This document shows, one piece after another, positions 1 to 6,220 of a stretch of DNA of 7,751 nt. The stretch spans positions 1-7,751 of the forward strand of contig JASHQT010000199.1 of the NCBI GenBank assembly GCA_030039005.1, in the 5' to 3' direction. A program made the translations under genes and the position numbers. The stretch is from Bryobacteraceae bacterium. GTDB lineage: Bacteria > Acidobacteriota > Terriglobia > Bryobacterales > Bryobacteraceae. The notes beneath the pieces are model-generated. The model was not told the DNA's origin. It worked only from the letters and a program-made list of their open reading frames with translations, and made no database searches. How positions within the stretch are numbered: position 1 is the first letter of the stretch; the number at the start of each line of letters is the position of its first letter.

Positions 1-321
1 TTCCCGCTCGGGATCGTATTCCAATCCGTAGCGCTTTTGATATTTCGCGCGAATCGCATCGCGGAACGGCTTGGCGCCCCAGGTGATGGCGTATTGATTG
101 ATGTCCGCGGCGATCGCCTCCTGCGCCGCACGTTTGACTTCCTCGGGGGCGCCAAAATCGGGAAATCCCTGCGCGAGATTGACGGCGTCGTGCTCGATCG
201 CCAGGCGCGTCATCTCGCGGATCACGGATTCGGTGAAGTGCGAGGTCCGGTGGCTGCGAAATCGCAGCCGGCGATGCGCCTGATCCATCGGCTGCACTGG
301 CGTCCTCGACGAAGAGCTCAT
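1..321 (-). CDS. Class I/II PLP-dependent aminotransferase, N-terminal part (runs off left edge)
   Basis: This is the first 107 codons of a fold-type I aminotransferase; the frame is still open at base 1, so the catalytic Lys region is outside the window. The visible part has NLAQGFPDF at residues 48-56 and NQYAITWG at 75-82 followed by LR/FRDAI-type sequence. These are the N-terminal substrate and PLP phosphate regions of the aspartate/methionine/kynurenine aminotransferase group (pfam Aminotran_1_2). The usual length is about 380-400 aa, so roughly a quarter is seen. The exact substrate cannot be told; methionine, glutamine/kynurenine or aspartate are all possible. The start at 321 is an ATG with no Shine-Dalgarno sequence, but an extended -10 lies 6 nt upstream, which suits a leaderless mRNA. 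A second Met at residue 12 is a less likely start. The gene is divergent from the VOC gene. Confidence 0.88.
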   Translation of the reverse strand, partial: MSSSSRTPVQPMDQAHRRLRFRSHRTSHFTESVIREMTRLAIEHDAVNLAQGFPDFGAPEEVKRAAQEAIAADINQYAITWGAKPFRDAIRAKYQKRYGLEYDPERE

Positions 322-327
322 ATCACG

Positions 328-336
328 AGGCTACCA
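328..336 (-). promoter_or_regulatory. Extended -10 promoter of the aminotransferase gene
   Basis: Read on the minus strand the site is TGG-TAGCCT, followed by 6 nt and then the ATG. Transcription starting about 7 nt after the hexamer would begin at or next to the ATG, which agrees with the lack of a ribosome binding site. The hexamer is the same as the one before the metallo-hydrolase gene at 6254-6259. No good -35 was found. This is inferred from pattern only. Confidence 0.4.
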
Positions 337-366
337 TTGGCGTTCGCGTTGGGCTAAGTTGGGGAC

Positions 367-738
367 ATGACAGCCGCAAGCTCAAGCGCCTCTTTGATTT
401 CCGTAACTCCGATGATTCCCTCCGGCGGCAGTTTAGCGGAGGCGGTGAGGTTTTGGACCGAACGGCTGGCAATTTCCGTGTCGTGGATGGCGGATGCGGG
501 GGCTGGAATCGTCCGCGATTCCGTCGCGTTCACTTTAGTCGAGAACAATAGCCGGGAATGGGCAGAGAACGCGAGCTTCAGCATTGGCGTTTCCGATCTG
601 GATGCAATCTATGCAGAGTATCGCGGGATCGCAGCGCGAGTTGGCCCCCTCGAGATGAAAGCGTGGGGCAGACGCGAGTTCCACATGATCATCCCTAGCG
701 GCGTCTGCCTCCAGTTTTACCAAGCAGCGGGCACCTAA
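367..738 (+). CDS. VOC-superfamily protein (glyoxalase/bleomycin resistance-like)
   Basis: This 123-aa protein has the size and plan of a single-chain VOC protein with two beta-alpha-beta-beta-beta modules. An N-terminal strand SVTPMIPSG (residues 12-20) leads into a helix with AVRFWTERL (26-34), as in bleomycin-binding proteins. FSIGVSDLDAIYAEYR (71-86) forms the second strand-helix unit, and WGRREFHMIIPSG...LQFYQ (100-119) is the standard C-terminal hairpin. The usual metal ligands are not clear: the first strand has Pro where glyoxalases often have His, and the final strand ends FYQ instead of FYE. A ligand-binding or sequestering role is therefore as likely as an enzymatic one, and the ligand is unknown. 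The start ATG has only a weak G-rich stretch upstream; Met16 is a possible alternative. The TAA stop overlaps the stop of the convergent kbl. Confidence 0.85.
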   Translation: MTAASSSASLISVTPMIPSGGSLAEAVRFWTERLAISVSWMADAGAGIVRDSVAFTLVENNSREWAENASFSIGVSDLDAIYAEYRGIAARVGPLEMKAWGRREFHMIIPSGVCLQFYQAAGT

Positions 739-1934
739 GAGAGGATACCTATTTTCTTCGCCGTCCTGGTCAAAATTTCTAATGCGCGATCCAGCATCGG
801 GCGCGTGTGAGTGGCGGTTACGATGGTGCGAATGCGCGCCTTGCCTTCAGGAACGGTCGGGAAACCGATGCCGGTGGCGAGCAAACCCGCGTCAAACAGC
901 GCGGCCGAGAACTGGTGCGCGGTTTTCACTTCGCCGACAATCACCGGCGTGATGGGCGTTTCGCTGTCGCCGGTATCGAAGCCCGCGTTTGTCAAGTTTT
1001 GCTTGAAGTAGCGCGTGTTGTCCCAAAGCTTTTCAATGCGTTCTGGCTCGTTCTCCAAGATATCGAAGGCCGCCAGGCACGCGGCGGCGACGGCCGGCGG
1101 ATGGGATGTGGAAAACAGGAACGGGCGCGCGCGATGGTACAGAAACTCGATCAGGTCGCGGCTTCCGCAAACATAACCGCCGAGCACGCCGATGGCTTTC
1201 GAAAGCGTGCCCACCTGGATGTCCACGCGGCCGTGCAACCCAAAATGATCCACGGTGCCGCGACCGTTGCGGCCGAGAACGCCCGAGGAATGGGCATCGT
1301 CGATCATCATGATGGCGCCGTGACGGTCGGCGAGCTCCACCAGAGCGGGCAGCGGGCCAATATCGCCATCCATGGAGAAGACGCCGTCGGTGATCAGCAG
1401 CTTATGGCCGCTTTTGCCTTCCAGTTCCTGGAGTATGATCGCGGCGTGCGCGGTGTCCTTGTGTGGAAAGACGTGAATCTTGGCTTTCGAAAGCCGGCAG
1501 CCGTCGATGATGCTGGCGTGGTTAAGCTCGTCGGAAATAATATGATCCTCAGGCCCGAGAATCGCTGACACGGTTCCGGCATTCGCGACAAAACCCGATT
1601 GAAACACGACGCACGATTCCGTCTGCTTGAAATCGGCGATGCGCTCCTCCAATTGCATGTGGATGCTCATGGTGCCCGAGATAGTGCGGACGGCGCCCGA
1701 TCCCGCACCATATTTTTTGGCGGCTTCCACTTGGGCCTCGATAAGTTTGGGATGGTCGGCGAGCCCCAGATAGTTGTTGCTCGCCAGGTTTATCACCTCA
1801 TGGCCGTCGAAGCGCGAGATCGGCTCGCAGGGCGATTCGAGAACGCGCAGGCGCTGGTAGGAGCCGGCTTTGCGCCAGGCATCCAGTTGTTCACTGAGGT
1901 AGGCAAGCGGGTTCGCGGTAGTCATCGTAATCAT
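735..1934 (-). CDS. kbl: Glycine C-acetyltransferase (2-amino-3-ketobutyrate CoA ligase)
   Basis: This 399-aa protein is a full-length PLP enzyme of the alpha-oxoamine synthase family. Kbl joins glycine and acetyl-CoA to 2-amino-3-ketobutyrate, or runs in reverse as the second step of threonine breakdown in the cytoplasm. Visible marks are the N-terminal LASNNYLGL (50-58), SDELNHASIIDG (134-145) with the PLP-stacking His139, IDDAHSSGVLG (211-221) with Asp212 and His215, and VGTLSKAIGVLGG (241-253) with the Schiff-base Lys246. HRARPFLFSTSHPP (267-280) and a C-terminal ARIRTIVTATHT (366-377) with the carboxylate-binding Arg follow. The sequence is closer to Kbl, especially the Bacillus type, than to BioF or HemA, though BioF activity cannot be excluded. 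No threonine dehydrogenase gene is beside it in the window. The start lies in a 9-bp tandem duplication that gives two in-frame ATGs (1934 and 1925). A GGAG lies 12 nt before the first, which favours 1934. Confidence 0.93.
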   Translation of the reverse strand: MITMTTANPLAYLSEQLDAWRKAGSYQRLRVLESPCEPISRFDGHEVINLASNNYLGLADHPKLIEAQVEAAKKYGAGSGAVRTISGTMSIHMQLEERIADFKQTESCVVFQSGFVANAGTVSAILGPEDHIISDELNHASIIDGCRLSKAKIHVFPHKDTAHAAIILQELEGKSGHKLLITDGVFSMDGDIGPLPALVELADRHGAIMMIDDAHSSGVLGRNGRGTVDHFGLHGRVDIQVGTLSKAIGVLGGYVCGSRDLIEFLYHRARPFLFSTSHPPAVAAACLAAFDILENEPERIEKLWDNTRYFKQNLTNAGFDTGDSETPITPVIVGEVKTAHQFSAALFDAGLLATGIGFPTVPEGKARIRTIVTATHTRPMLDRALEILTRTAKKIGILS

Positions 1935-2091
1935 CGTATCGCGATGCTCCGCTTACTGACCCGCGCGGCTAGAGTGCGCGAAATCTTGGTCGGTCGTCGT
2001 GGAGATCTATCACGGTTTGCGATTGCGTCGCCGGTTTGGATGTCTCAGGGACTTATCGAGGACGTTCCTCTCGCCGAAGGCGACCGCGTGA

Positions 2092-2100
2092 TGCTAGAAT
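2092..2100 (+). promoter_or_regulatory. Extended -10 promoter upstream of the blaI-like relic
   Basis: The sequence TGC-TAGAAT matches the extended -10 form TGN-TANAAT. It lies 45 bp before the GTG at 2146. No consensus -35 is found at the expected distance (about 2072). Transcription would start near 2107 and carry the strong ribosome binding site at 2131-2138. Confidence 0.4.
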
Positions 2101-2130
2101 CCTTACCACCTAAGCGAGTTCTAATATTTT

Positions 2131-2138
2131 AGGGAGGA
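2131..2138 (+). promoter_or_regulatory. Strong ribosome binding site before the 17-codon frame
   Basis: AGGGAGGA is close to the full anti-16S complement and stands 7-8 nt before GTG 2146. It is the strongest Shine-Dalgarno sequence in the window, far better than those of the intact genes. This indicates that a translated gene began here, now or in the past. Confidence 0.6.
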
Positions 2139-2145
2139 AAAGAAC

Positions 2146-2199
2146 GTGCCCGACACGAGGCTGGCTGAACCAGAACTTGACGTTCTAAACGCGAGGTGA
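2146..2199 (+). pseudogene. Possible 5' relic of a BlaI/MecI-family repressor gene
   Basis: A GTG behind a very strong ribosome binding site opens a frame of only 17 codons, PDTRLAEPELDVLNAR after the start, then TGA. The segment PELDVLNAR lines up with the N-terminus of BlaI/MecI repressors, recalled from staphylococcal MecI and BlaI as AEWxVMNIIW. The TGA falls exactly at the conserved Trp, one base from TGG. Reading past the stop in the same frame gives no further sequence that I recognise as the winged helix, so more than a nonsense change must have occurred. The likeness rests on about nine residues and could be chance. The alternative is a real leader peptide or small protein. A second GTG frame overlaps the stop as GTGA (2196-2267, 23 codons), ending inside the parD palindrome; it has no ribosome binding site of its own. 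Confidence 0.38.
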
Positions 2200-2250
2200 G
2201 TAGAAGGCTGTTCTTTTTCGGAATCATATACCAGACGACTTCGCGTGGTG

Positions 2251-2267
2251 TTAGCAAGGTTTGCTAA
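2251..2267. promoter_or_regulatory. Palindromic operator candidate upstream of parD
   Basis: TTAGCAA-GGT-TTGCTAA is a perfect 7-bp inverted repeat with a 3-bp centre. It covers the proposed -35 and the start of the spacer. A further half-site TTAG at 2273-2276 faces the CTAA at 2264-2267 across 5 bp. ParD-type ribbon-helix-helix antitoxins are known to bind short inverted repeats at their own promoter, with the toxin as co-repressor. The position fits that role; binding itself is inferred. Confidence 0.55.
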
Positions 2268-2279
2268 TCATGTTAGTCT
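2251..2279 (+). promoter_or_regulatory. Probable parD promoter (-35 TTAGCA, -10 TAGTCT)
   Basis: TTAGCA at 2251-2256 and TAGTCT at 2274-2279 are separated by 17 bp. TG at 2271-2272 gives an extended -10 of the form TGT-TAGTCT. The start point would be near 2286, leaving about 9 nt before the ATG at 2295. Each hexamer is a weak match alone; the spacing and the overlap with the palindrome make the pair credible. Confidence 0.45.
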
Positions 2280-2294
2280 TGTCCCAGAGACGAT

Positions 2295-2552
2295 ATGCCA
2301 ACCCGCAATGTCAACCTGACCAAAGAGCTCGGCCGCTTCGTGCTGAAAAAGGTGAGAAGCGGCCGCTACGATAACGCAAGCGAAGTTGTTCGCGCCGCGC
2401 TGCGTACTTTGGAGCGAGAAGAAAGGGAGTATGATGCGAAACTCGCCGCACTGCGCGAGGCTGTCGATGAAGGGGACGCTAGCGGCATCGCATCTGGCGA
2501 CGTATTCGCCCGCGTTCGCAAGGCGCTTAAGCTACCATCCGCGGGTGGATAA
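2295..2552 (+). CDS. parD: ParD-family ribbon-helix-helix antitoxin
   Basis: This 85-aa protein begins with a short beta strand, RNVNLTKEL (4-12), then FVLKKVRSGRYDNASEVVRAALRTLE (15-40). That is the ribbon-helix-helix DNA-binding unit of the ParD/CopG antitoxins, including the SGRYxNASEVVRxALR signature. A charged helix, REEREYDAKLAALREAVDEGDASG (41-64), follows; this is the part that in relatives wraps the toxin. The length is typical of chromosomal ParD1-type proteins. It should neutralise the toxin downstream and, as a dimer or complex, repress the operon through the palindrome at 2251-2267. The ribosome binding site is weak (AGAGA). The cytoplasmic antitoxin role is inferred from family and context, and assignment is strong because the next gene is a ParE-like toxin. 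Confidence 0.9.
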   Translation: MPTRNVNLTKELGRFVLKKVRSGRYDNASEVVRAALRTLEREEREYDAKLAALREAVDEGDASGIASGDVFARVRKALKLPSAGG

Positions 2553-2861
2553 TTGGCGCGTTTTCGACTCTCTCGCCGGGCTGAAGGCGATCTCTTAAGC
2601 ATTGGGGCTCATACGCTACAGACCTGGGGCGAGGATCAGGCCGTTCGTTATCTGAATCAGATTGAGGACTGCTGCCGGGCTTTGACCGACAATCCTCGGC
2701 TCGACCGAAAGTGTGAGGAAGTTCGTGCCGGGTTGCGGAGGATGGAGTGCGGGCGGCACGTTCTGTTTTATCGCGAGGACGCCAGTGGGATTCTAGTTTC
2801 CAGAATTCTGCACCAGCGAATGCTCCCAGATCGGCACGCAATGGATGAGGAACTGGGGTAA
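2553..2861 (+). CDS. parE: ParE-family toxin (RelE/ParE superfamily)
   Basis: This 102-aa protein starts at TTG immediately after the antitoxin TAA, with no gap. The sequence follows the ParE plan: FRLSRRAEGDLLSIG (4-18) strand and helix, WGEDQAVRYLNQIEDCCRALTDNPRLDRKCEEVRAGLRRMECGRHVLFYRED (25-76) and ILVSRILHQRMLPDRH (80-95). PxLxRxxxEVRxGLRR, the HVLFYR strand and the HQRM strand are standard marks of ParE/YoeB-like toxins. ParE proteins studied so far poison DNA gyrase, while RelE relatives cut mRNA; the family likeness here favours ParE, but the target cannot be read from sequence. GGTGG a few bases upstream may serve as ribosome binding site. No frameshift or truncation is seen, so the toxin appears functional. 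It is convergent with the hydroxylase large subunit, 101 bp away. Confidence 0.88.
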   Translation: MARFRLSRRAEGDLLSIGAHTLQTWGEDQAVRYLNQIEDCCRALTDNPRLDRKCEEVRAGLRRMECGRHVLFYREDASGILVSRILHQRMLPDRHAMDEELG

Positions 2862-2962
2862 GTGGGCGGGGAGGCAGTGCTCCAGCCGGCCGGCAGTCCG
2901 GTTTATTGCCTTCAACCACCTTCTGGCGCACTACCCGCGCGCGGCTAAGCCGGTGAACTGGC

Positions 2963-5197
2963 CTACGCGAGTTGCTTCTTGATCGGCAATTCACGGATGC
3001 GTTTGCCGGTGGCGGCGAAGATCGCGTTGCAGATGGCGGGCGACATCGGCGGAACGCCCGGTTCTCCGACTCCGGCGGGCGGTGCGGTGCTGGGCACGAT
3101 ATGGACGTGCGTCTCCACGGGCGCTTCGTTCAGGCGCGCGACCGGATAGTTGTTGAAATTGGATTGCGTGACGCGACCGTTAGCGGCCGTGATCTCGCCC
3201 ATCAGCGCGATGCTAGTCCCGAAAACGGACGCGCCTTCGAACTGCGCCCGGACGCGGTCCGGGTGGACCACGTTGCCGGTGTCGAGGGCGATGTCGACGC
3301 GCGGGATGCGAATCTGCCCCTTGTCGCCGACTTCGACTTCCACCACGGTGGAGACATACGTCAGGAAGCTGCGATGGACGGCGATCCCAAGCGCGCGTCC
3401 GTGGCCGGGCTTTTTCTTGGCCCAACCGGACTGCTCGGCGGCGATTTCGATCACGCGGCGCATGCGCGCGGTGTCGAGCATGTAGGGATCGTCCCCTTTG
3501 CGTTCGGCGGGCGGGCGCAGGTCGATCTTGCGCGGCTTGCCCACCACTTCAAGCAAATATTCGACGCGATCGCGCCCGGCAGCGGCGGCCAGTTCGTCGG
3601 TGAAGGACTGAACGGCGAAAGCGTGCGGGATGTTGGCCACCGATCGCAGCCAGCCGATGCGAATGTGCGTGTCGGCCGGACCGCACTCGGCGCGGAAGTT
3701 GGCGATCTCGAAGGGAACGTCCACCCAGCCCATGTCGAGCTCGAAAGATCCGTACTTGGCGTCGACATTGTCCTGCGACTCGATGGGCGGGAACACGCTG
3801 CGCTGGAGCCAGGCCACGGGCCTGCCTTTTTGGTCAGTAGCGGCTTTTATGTACATCGCCGCGACGGCGTGATAAAAGTCGAAGCGAATGTCGTCCTCGC
3901 GGCTCCAGACCACCTTGACCGGCCTGCCGAGTTGCTTGGAGAGCATGGCCGCTTCGGCGACGTAATCGGGTTTCGATTTGCGGCCGAAGCCGCCGCCGAG
4001 CAGCGTCACATGGCAGGTGACGTCGGCGGGCTTGATGCCCACGGCCTTGGCGACGGTTTCCTGCACGGCTTGCGGGTTTTGCGTCGGCACCCAGGTTTCC
4101 ACCTTGCCGTCCTTGAATTCGGCGACAGCGACCGGCGGCTCCATGGAAGCGTGCGCCAGGTGCGGGACGTAATATTCGGCTTCGTGGATTCTCTTCGCGG
4201 TTTTGAACGCGGCGTCCACGTCGCCATCGTTGCGCGCGACTTTGCAAGGCTGCCGCGCGGTGTCCTGCAGCGTCTTCTTATATGCGGCCGAATCCAGGCT
4301 GGCGTTTGGCCCCAGATCCCAATCGACTTTGAGCTTCTTGCGGCCTTGCATCGCAGCCCAGGTATTGTCAGCGATCACCGCAACCCCGCCCAGCGGTTGG
4401 AAGCCGTAAGGCGGTGTGAAGCGCGGGATGGTAAGCGTTGTGGAGACGCCGCGGACCTGGCGAGCCTCGGCGTCGTCGTAGGTCTTCAGCTCGGCGCCGA
4501 ACACCGGCGGATGCTCGATGGAGGCGTAGACCATGCCGGGCATGCGCGCGTCCATGCCGAACGTCGCGCGGCCAACCAGGATGTCGTCGAGATCGGTGAT
4601 GGGCACGTTCTTGCCGATGTAGCGATACTCGGCCGGCGATTTAAACTTGAGCTCCTCTTTCTTAGGAACCGGCTGCTTGGCTGCCGCCGCGACTAGCTCG
4701 CCGAATCCCAGTTTGCGGCCGGATTTCGAGTGAATCACTTCATGATTTGTGGCCTGGCATTCGGTTGCGGGCACACCCCACTGGGAGGCGGCCGCGCTCT
4801 CGATCATCATGCGCGCGGTGGCGCCCGCTTCGCGCATGGGATCGTAAAAGTCGCGAATGGATTCCGAGCCGTCGGTATCCTGGCTGCCGTATTTCGCATC
4901 GCCGATGGCTTGTTCGATTTTCACGCGCTTCCAATCGGCTTCGAGCTCATCGGCGACGATCATGGGCAGCGCCGTGCGAATGCCGGTGCCCATTTCCGAG
5001 CGGTGCGCGATGATGATCACGCGGCCGTCGGGCTCCAGGCCCAGATAAACGCTGGGTTGCCAGGTGGCGTCGCCGGTGGGCGCGGCCTTCGAGGAAATCG
5101 GCAGAACGCTCGCGCCGAGCACCAGCGCTCCGGCGGAGAAAATGCCGCCCAGGAAATCGCGGCGGCTGACGACGGAGATCGAGTTATGCGTCTTCAT
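2963..5197 (-). CDS. Molybdopterin-binding large subunit of an IorB-type molybdenum hydroxylase, Tat-exported
   Basis: This 744-aa protein is a xanthine-oxidase-family large subunit of the isoquinoline 1-oxidoreductase beta (IorB) type, which hydroxylates N-heterocycles or oxidises aldehydes with a Mo-cytosine dinucleotide cofactor. A Tat signal lies at the N-terminus: SRRDFLGG (11-18), then a hydrophobic stretch to about residue 36. [15 protein letters not shown] (263-277), [13 protein letters not shown] (349-361), [13 protein letters not shown] (399-411) and [15 protein letters not shown] (711-725) are the conserved cofactor-binding segments; Glu712 is the expected catalytic base. The length is usual for IorB (about 740-780). 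The start at 5197 was chosen because it opens the Tat signal and overlaps the stop of the small subunit as ATGA; the frame stays open upstream but that part is a shadow of the small subunit. The natural substrate is unknown. No Moco-insertion chaperone or cytochrome gene is in view. Confidence 0.93.
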   Translation of the reverse strand: MKTHNSISVVSRRDFLGGIFSAGALVLGASVLPISSKAAPTGDATWQPSVYLGLEPDGRVIIIAHRSEMGTGIRTALPMIVADELEADWKRVKIEQAIGDAKYGSQDTDGSESIRDFYDPMREAGATARMMIESAAASQWGVPATECQATNHEVIHSKSGRKLGFGELVAAAAKQPVPKKEELKFKSPAEYRYIGKNVPITDLDDILVGRATFGMDARMPGMVYASIEHPPVFGAELKTYDDAEARQVRGVSTTLTIPRFTPPYGFQPLGGVAVIADNTWAAMQGRKKLKVDWDLGPNASLDSAAYKKTLQDTARQPCKVARNDGDVDAAFKTAKRIHEAEYYVPHLAHASMEPPVAVAEFKDGKVETWVPTQNPQAVQETVAKAVGIKPADVTCHVTLLGGGFGRKSKPDYVAEAAMLSKQLGRPVKVVWSREDDIRFDFYHAVAAMYIKAATDQKGRPVAWLQRSVFPPIESQDNVDAKYGSFELDMGWVDVPFEIANFRAECGPADTHIRIGWLRSVANIPHAFAVQSFTDELAAAAGRDRVEYLLEVVGKPRKIDLRPPAERKGDDPYMLDTARMRRVIEIAAEQSGWAKKKPGHGRALGIAVHRSFLTYVSTVVEVEVGDKGQIRIPRVDIALDTGNVVHPDRVRAQFEGASVFGTSIALMGEITAANGRVTQSNFNNYPVARLNEAPVETHVHIVPSTAPPAGVGEPGVPPMSPAICNAIFAATGKRIRELPIKKQLA

Positions 5198-5646
5198 GCT
5201 TTTACTCCCGCGGCCATCTTCACCGCTTGCCGGATGCGCTGATAGGTCCCGCAGCGGCAGATGTTGCCCTGCATGGCTTGGTCGATATCGCCATCGGTGG
5301 GCTTGGGTTTTTCGTTGAGCAAAGCTGCGGCCTGCATGATCTGGCCCGCCTGGCAATAGCCGCACTGCGGCACGTTCGCTTCGCGCCAGGCTTTTTGCAG
5401 TGGATGGTCCCCATTGGGATTTAGCCCTTCGATGGTCGTAATGCGCTTGCCCGCGACGTCGCTCATGTTGGTGACGCAGCTCCGCATGGCTTTGCCTTCC
5501 ACGTGCACGGTGCAGGCGCCGCACAGCCCGACACCGCAGCCGAACTTGGCGCCGGTAAGATCGAGAAGATCGCGCAGGTACCACAAGACGGGCATTGCGG
5601 GATCACCGTCGTATTCTTTCATCGATCCGTTGACAATCAGTTGCAT
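5194..5646 (-). CDS. 2Fe-2S small subunit of the molybdenum hydroxylase (IorA-like)
   Basis: This 150-aa protein carries two [2Fe-2S] clusters that pass electrons from the Mo site. The plant-ferredoxin-type cluster is bound by Cys37, Cys42, Cys45 and Cys57 (CGVGLCGAC then C). The helical domain cluster uses Cys95, Cys98, Cys130 and Cys132 (QCGYCQAGQ and NICRCGTY). The domain order and length match IorA, CoxS and PaoA-type subunits. The protein has no signal peptide, so it likely leaves the cell bound to the Tat-carried large subunit. The start at 5646 was chosen because AAGGA stands about 7 nt upstream and the protein then opens with MQLIVNG as in relatives; the frame could begin 33 nt earlier. 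It is translationally coupled to the large subunit by ATGA. There is no FAD subunit nearby, so electrons probably go to a cytochrome encoded elsewhere. Confidence 0.93.
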   Translation of the reverse strand: MQLIVNGSMKEYDGDPAMPVLWYLRDLLDLTGAKFGCGVGLCGACTVHVEGKAMRSCVTNMSDVAGKRITTIEGLNPNGDHPLQKAWREANVPQCGYCQAGQIMQAAALLNEKPKPTDGDIDQAMQGNICRCGTYQRIRQAVKMAAGVKA

Positions 5647-5685
5647 CGATATTCCTTTCGTCCGCTTGCTCACGCGCACGGCTCA

Positions 5686-5714
5686 GTACTATTTGTTCAG
5701 CTTGCATCAGCTTG
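5686..5714 (-). promoter_or_regulatory. Candidate control region of the hydroxylase genes with tandem 10-bp repeat
   Basis: On the plus strand TCAGCTTG occurs at 5697-5704 and again at 5707-5714, a direct repeat with a 10-bp period (one helical turn). On the minus strand it precedes a possible -10, TAGTAC (5691-5686), and falls where a -35 would be, while no TTGACA-like hexamer is present. This layout would fit a promoter that needs an activator. The evidence is only pattern and spacing. Confidence 0.25.
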
Positions 5715-5726
5715 ACGCGGGCTCGA

Positions 5727-6191
5727 CTAGGAGCGCGATTCCGTGGGAGCGTGGATCGGATCCACCCAGCGCACGGTGCTCGGCTCCTCCACGGGTTCGA
5801 TATCCAGGTTCACGACCACCGCTTCGTTGTCGCTGCGCACCAGCACGCATTCCAGGGTCTCATCGGCCGATGCGTTGATCTCTTGATGCGGGACATAAGG
5901 CGGTACATAGATGAAATCGCCGGGTCCGGCCTCCGCCGTGTACTCCAGACGGTCGCCCCAGCGCATGCGCGCGCGGCCCCGCACGACATAAATGACGCTT
6001 TCCAGCGCGCCGTGATGATGCGCGCCGGTTTTCGCGTTGGCGTGAATGCTGACGGTCCCAGCCCAAATCTTCTGCGCTCCCACGCGGGCGTAGTTGATGG
6101 CGGCCGCGCGATTCATCCCCGGCGTCTGCGGCGTGTTGGTATCGAGGGACTCCTTGGGAATCACCTTGACGCCTTGCGTTTTCCAATCCAC
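5727..6191 (-). CDS. Single-domain cupin protein
   Basis: This 154-aa protein has both cupin motifs. Motif 1 is GAHHHGALESVIYVVRG, with likely metal ligands His58, His60 and Glu64. Motif 2 is GDFIYVPPYVPHQEIN, with ligand His102 and the terminal Asn106. It therefore should form one metal-binding RmlC-like barrel. The C-terminal part VVVNLDIEPVEEP...VRWVDPIH is typical of a conserved but uncharacterised bacterial cupin group. Whether it is an enzyme or a sensor is unknown. The start is taken at GTG 6191, because AGGA stands 9 nt before it and a possible -10 (6220-6215) lies just upstream; a longer frame begins at GTG 6233 but has no ribosome binding site and would cover the promoter. It lies 80 bp before the hydroxylase genes on the same strand and may be co-transcribed with them. 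Confidence 0.85.
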   Translation of the reverse strand: MDWKTQGVKVIPKESLDTNTPQTPGMNRAAAINYARVGAQKIWAGTVSIHANAKTGAHHHGALESVIYVVRGRARMRWGDRLEYTAEAGPGDFIYVPPYVPHQEINASADETLECVLVRSDNEAVVVNLDIEPVEEPSTVRWVDPIHAPTESRS

Positions 6192-6214
6192 CGTTCTTGT
6201 TCCTGCTTGGTCCC

Positions 6215-6220
6215 AGTTTA
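6215..6220 (-). promoter_or_regulatory. Possible -10 of the cupin gene
   Basis: Minus-strand TAAACT lies about 24 nt before the GTG at 6191. The start point near 6208 would leave a leader of about 16 nt that carries the AGGA ribosome binding site. A TAGTTG at the 17-bp distance is a weak -35. Modest support; it is mainly useful for choosing the cupin start. Confidence 0.3.

Larger units (their letters stand above)
1935..2294. other. Intergenic region between kbl and the parDE-like operon (360 bp)
   Basis: No intact gene is evident here. The left half (1935-2090) should hold the kbl promoter, but no clear hexamer pair was seen; a TAGCCG on the minus strand near 1967-1972 is a poor candidate. 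The right half holds an extended -10, a strong ribosome binding site with a short blaI-like frame, and the parD promoter and operator. Bases 2221-2280 contain 25 G/C of 60, against 42 of 60 at 3001-3060 within the large hydroxylase subunit gene, so the composition differs clearly from the neighbouring core genes. Confidence 0.6.

Noticed and set aside
807..1568. A 253-codon plus-strand open frame opposite kbl
   Set aside because: It is a shadow of kbl, with no family resemblance and an unlikely amino acid composition.
1945..2132. A 62-codon plus-strand frame (starting MLRLLTRAAR) between kbl and the relic
   Set aside because: There is no ribosome binding site before the ATG, no recognised family, and mixed third-position composition; it contains the extended -10 at 2092-2100. 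Left as intergenic.
2878..2955. Short GC-rich palindromes (CCGGCCGG; CGGC-TAA-GCCG; CCGCGCGCGG) between the toxin and the hydroxylase, considered as terminators
   Set aside because: Stems are only 4-5 bp and none is followed by a T tract on either strand; such palindromes are expected in GC-rich sequence.
2972..4696. A 574-codon open frame on the plus strand opposite the hydroxylase large subunit
   Set aside because: It is the antisense mirror of a high-GC gene; its translation is rich in His, Arg, Asp and Gly with no recognisable domain, and the opposite strand encodes a complete conserved protein.
5198..5584. N-terminal extension of the large subunit frame by 129 codons
   Set aside because: It lies wholly within the small-subunit gene and is Arg/Ser-rich shadow sequence; the Tat signal and the ATGA overlap fix the start at 5197.
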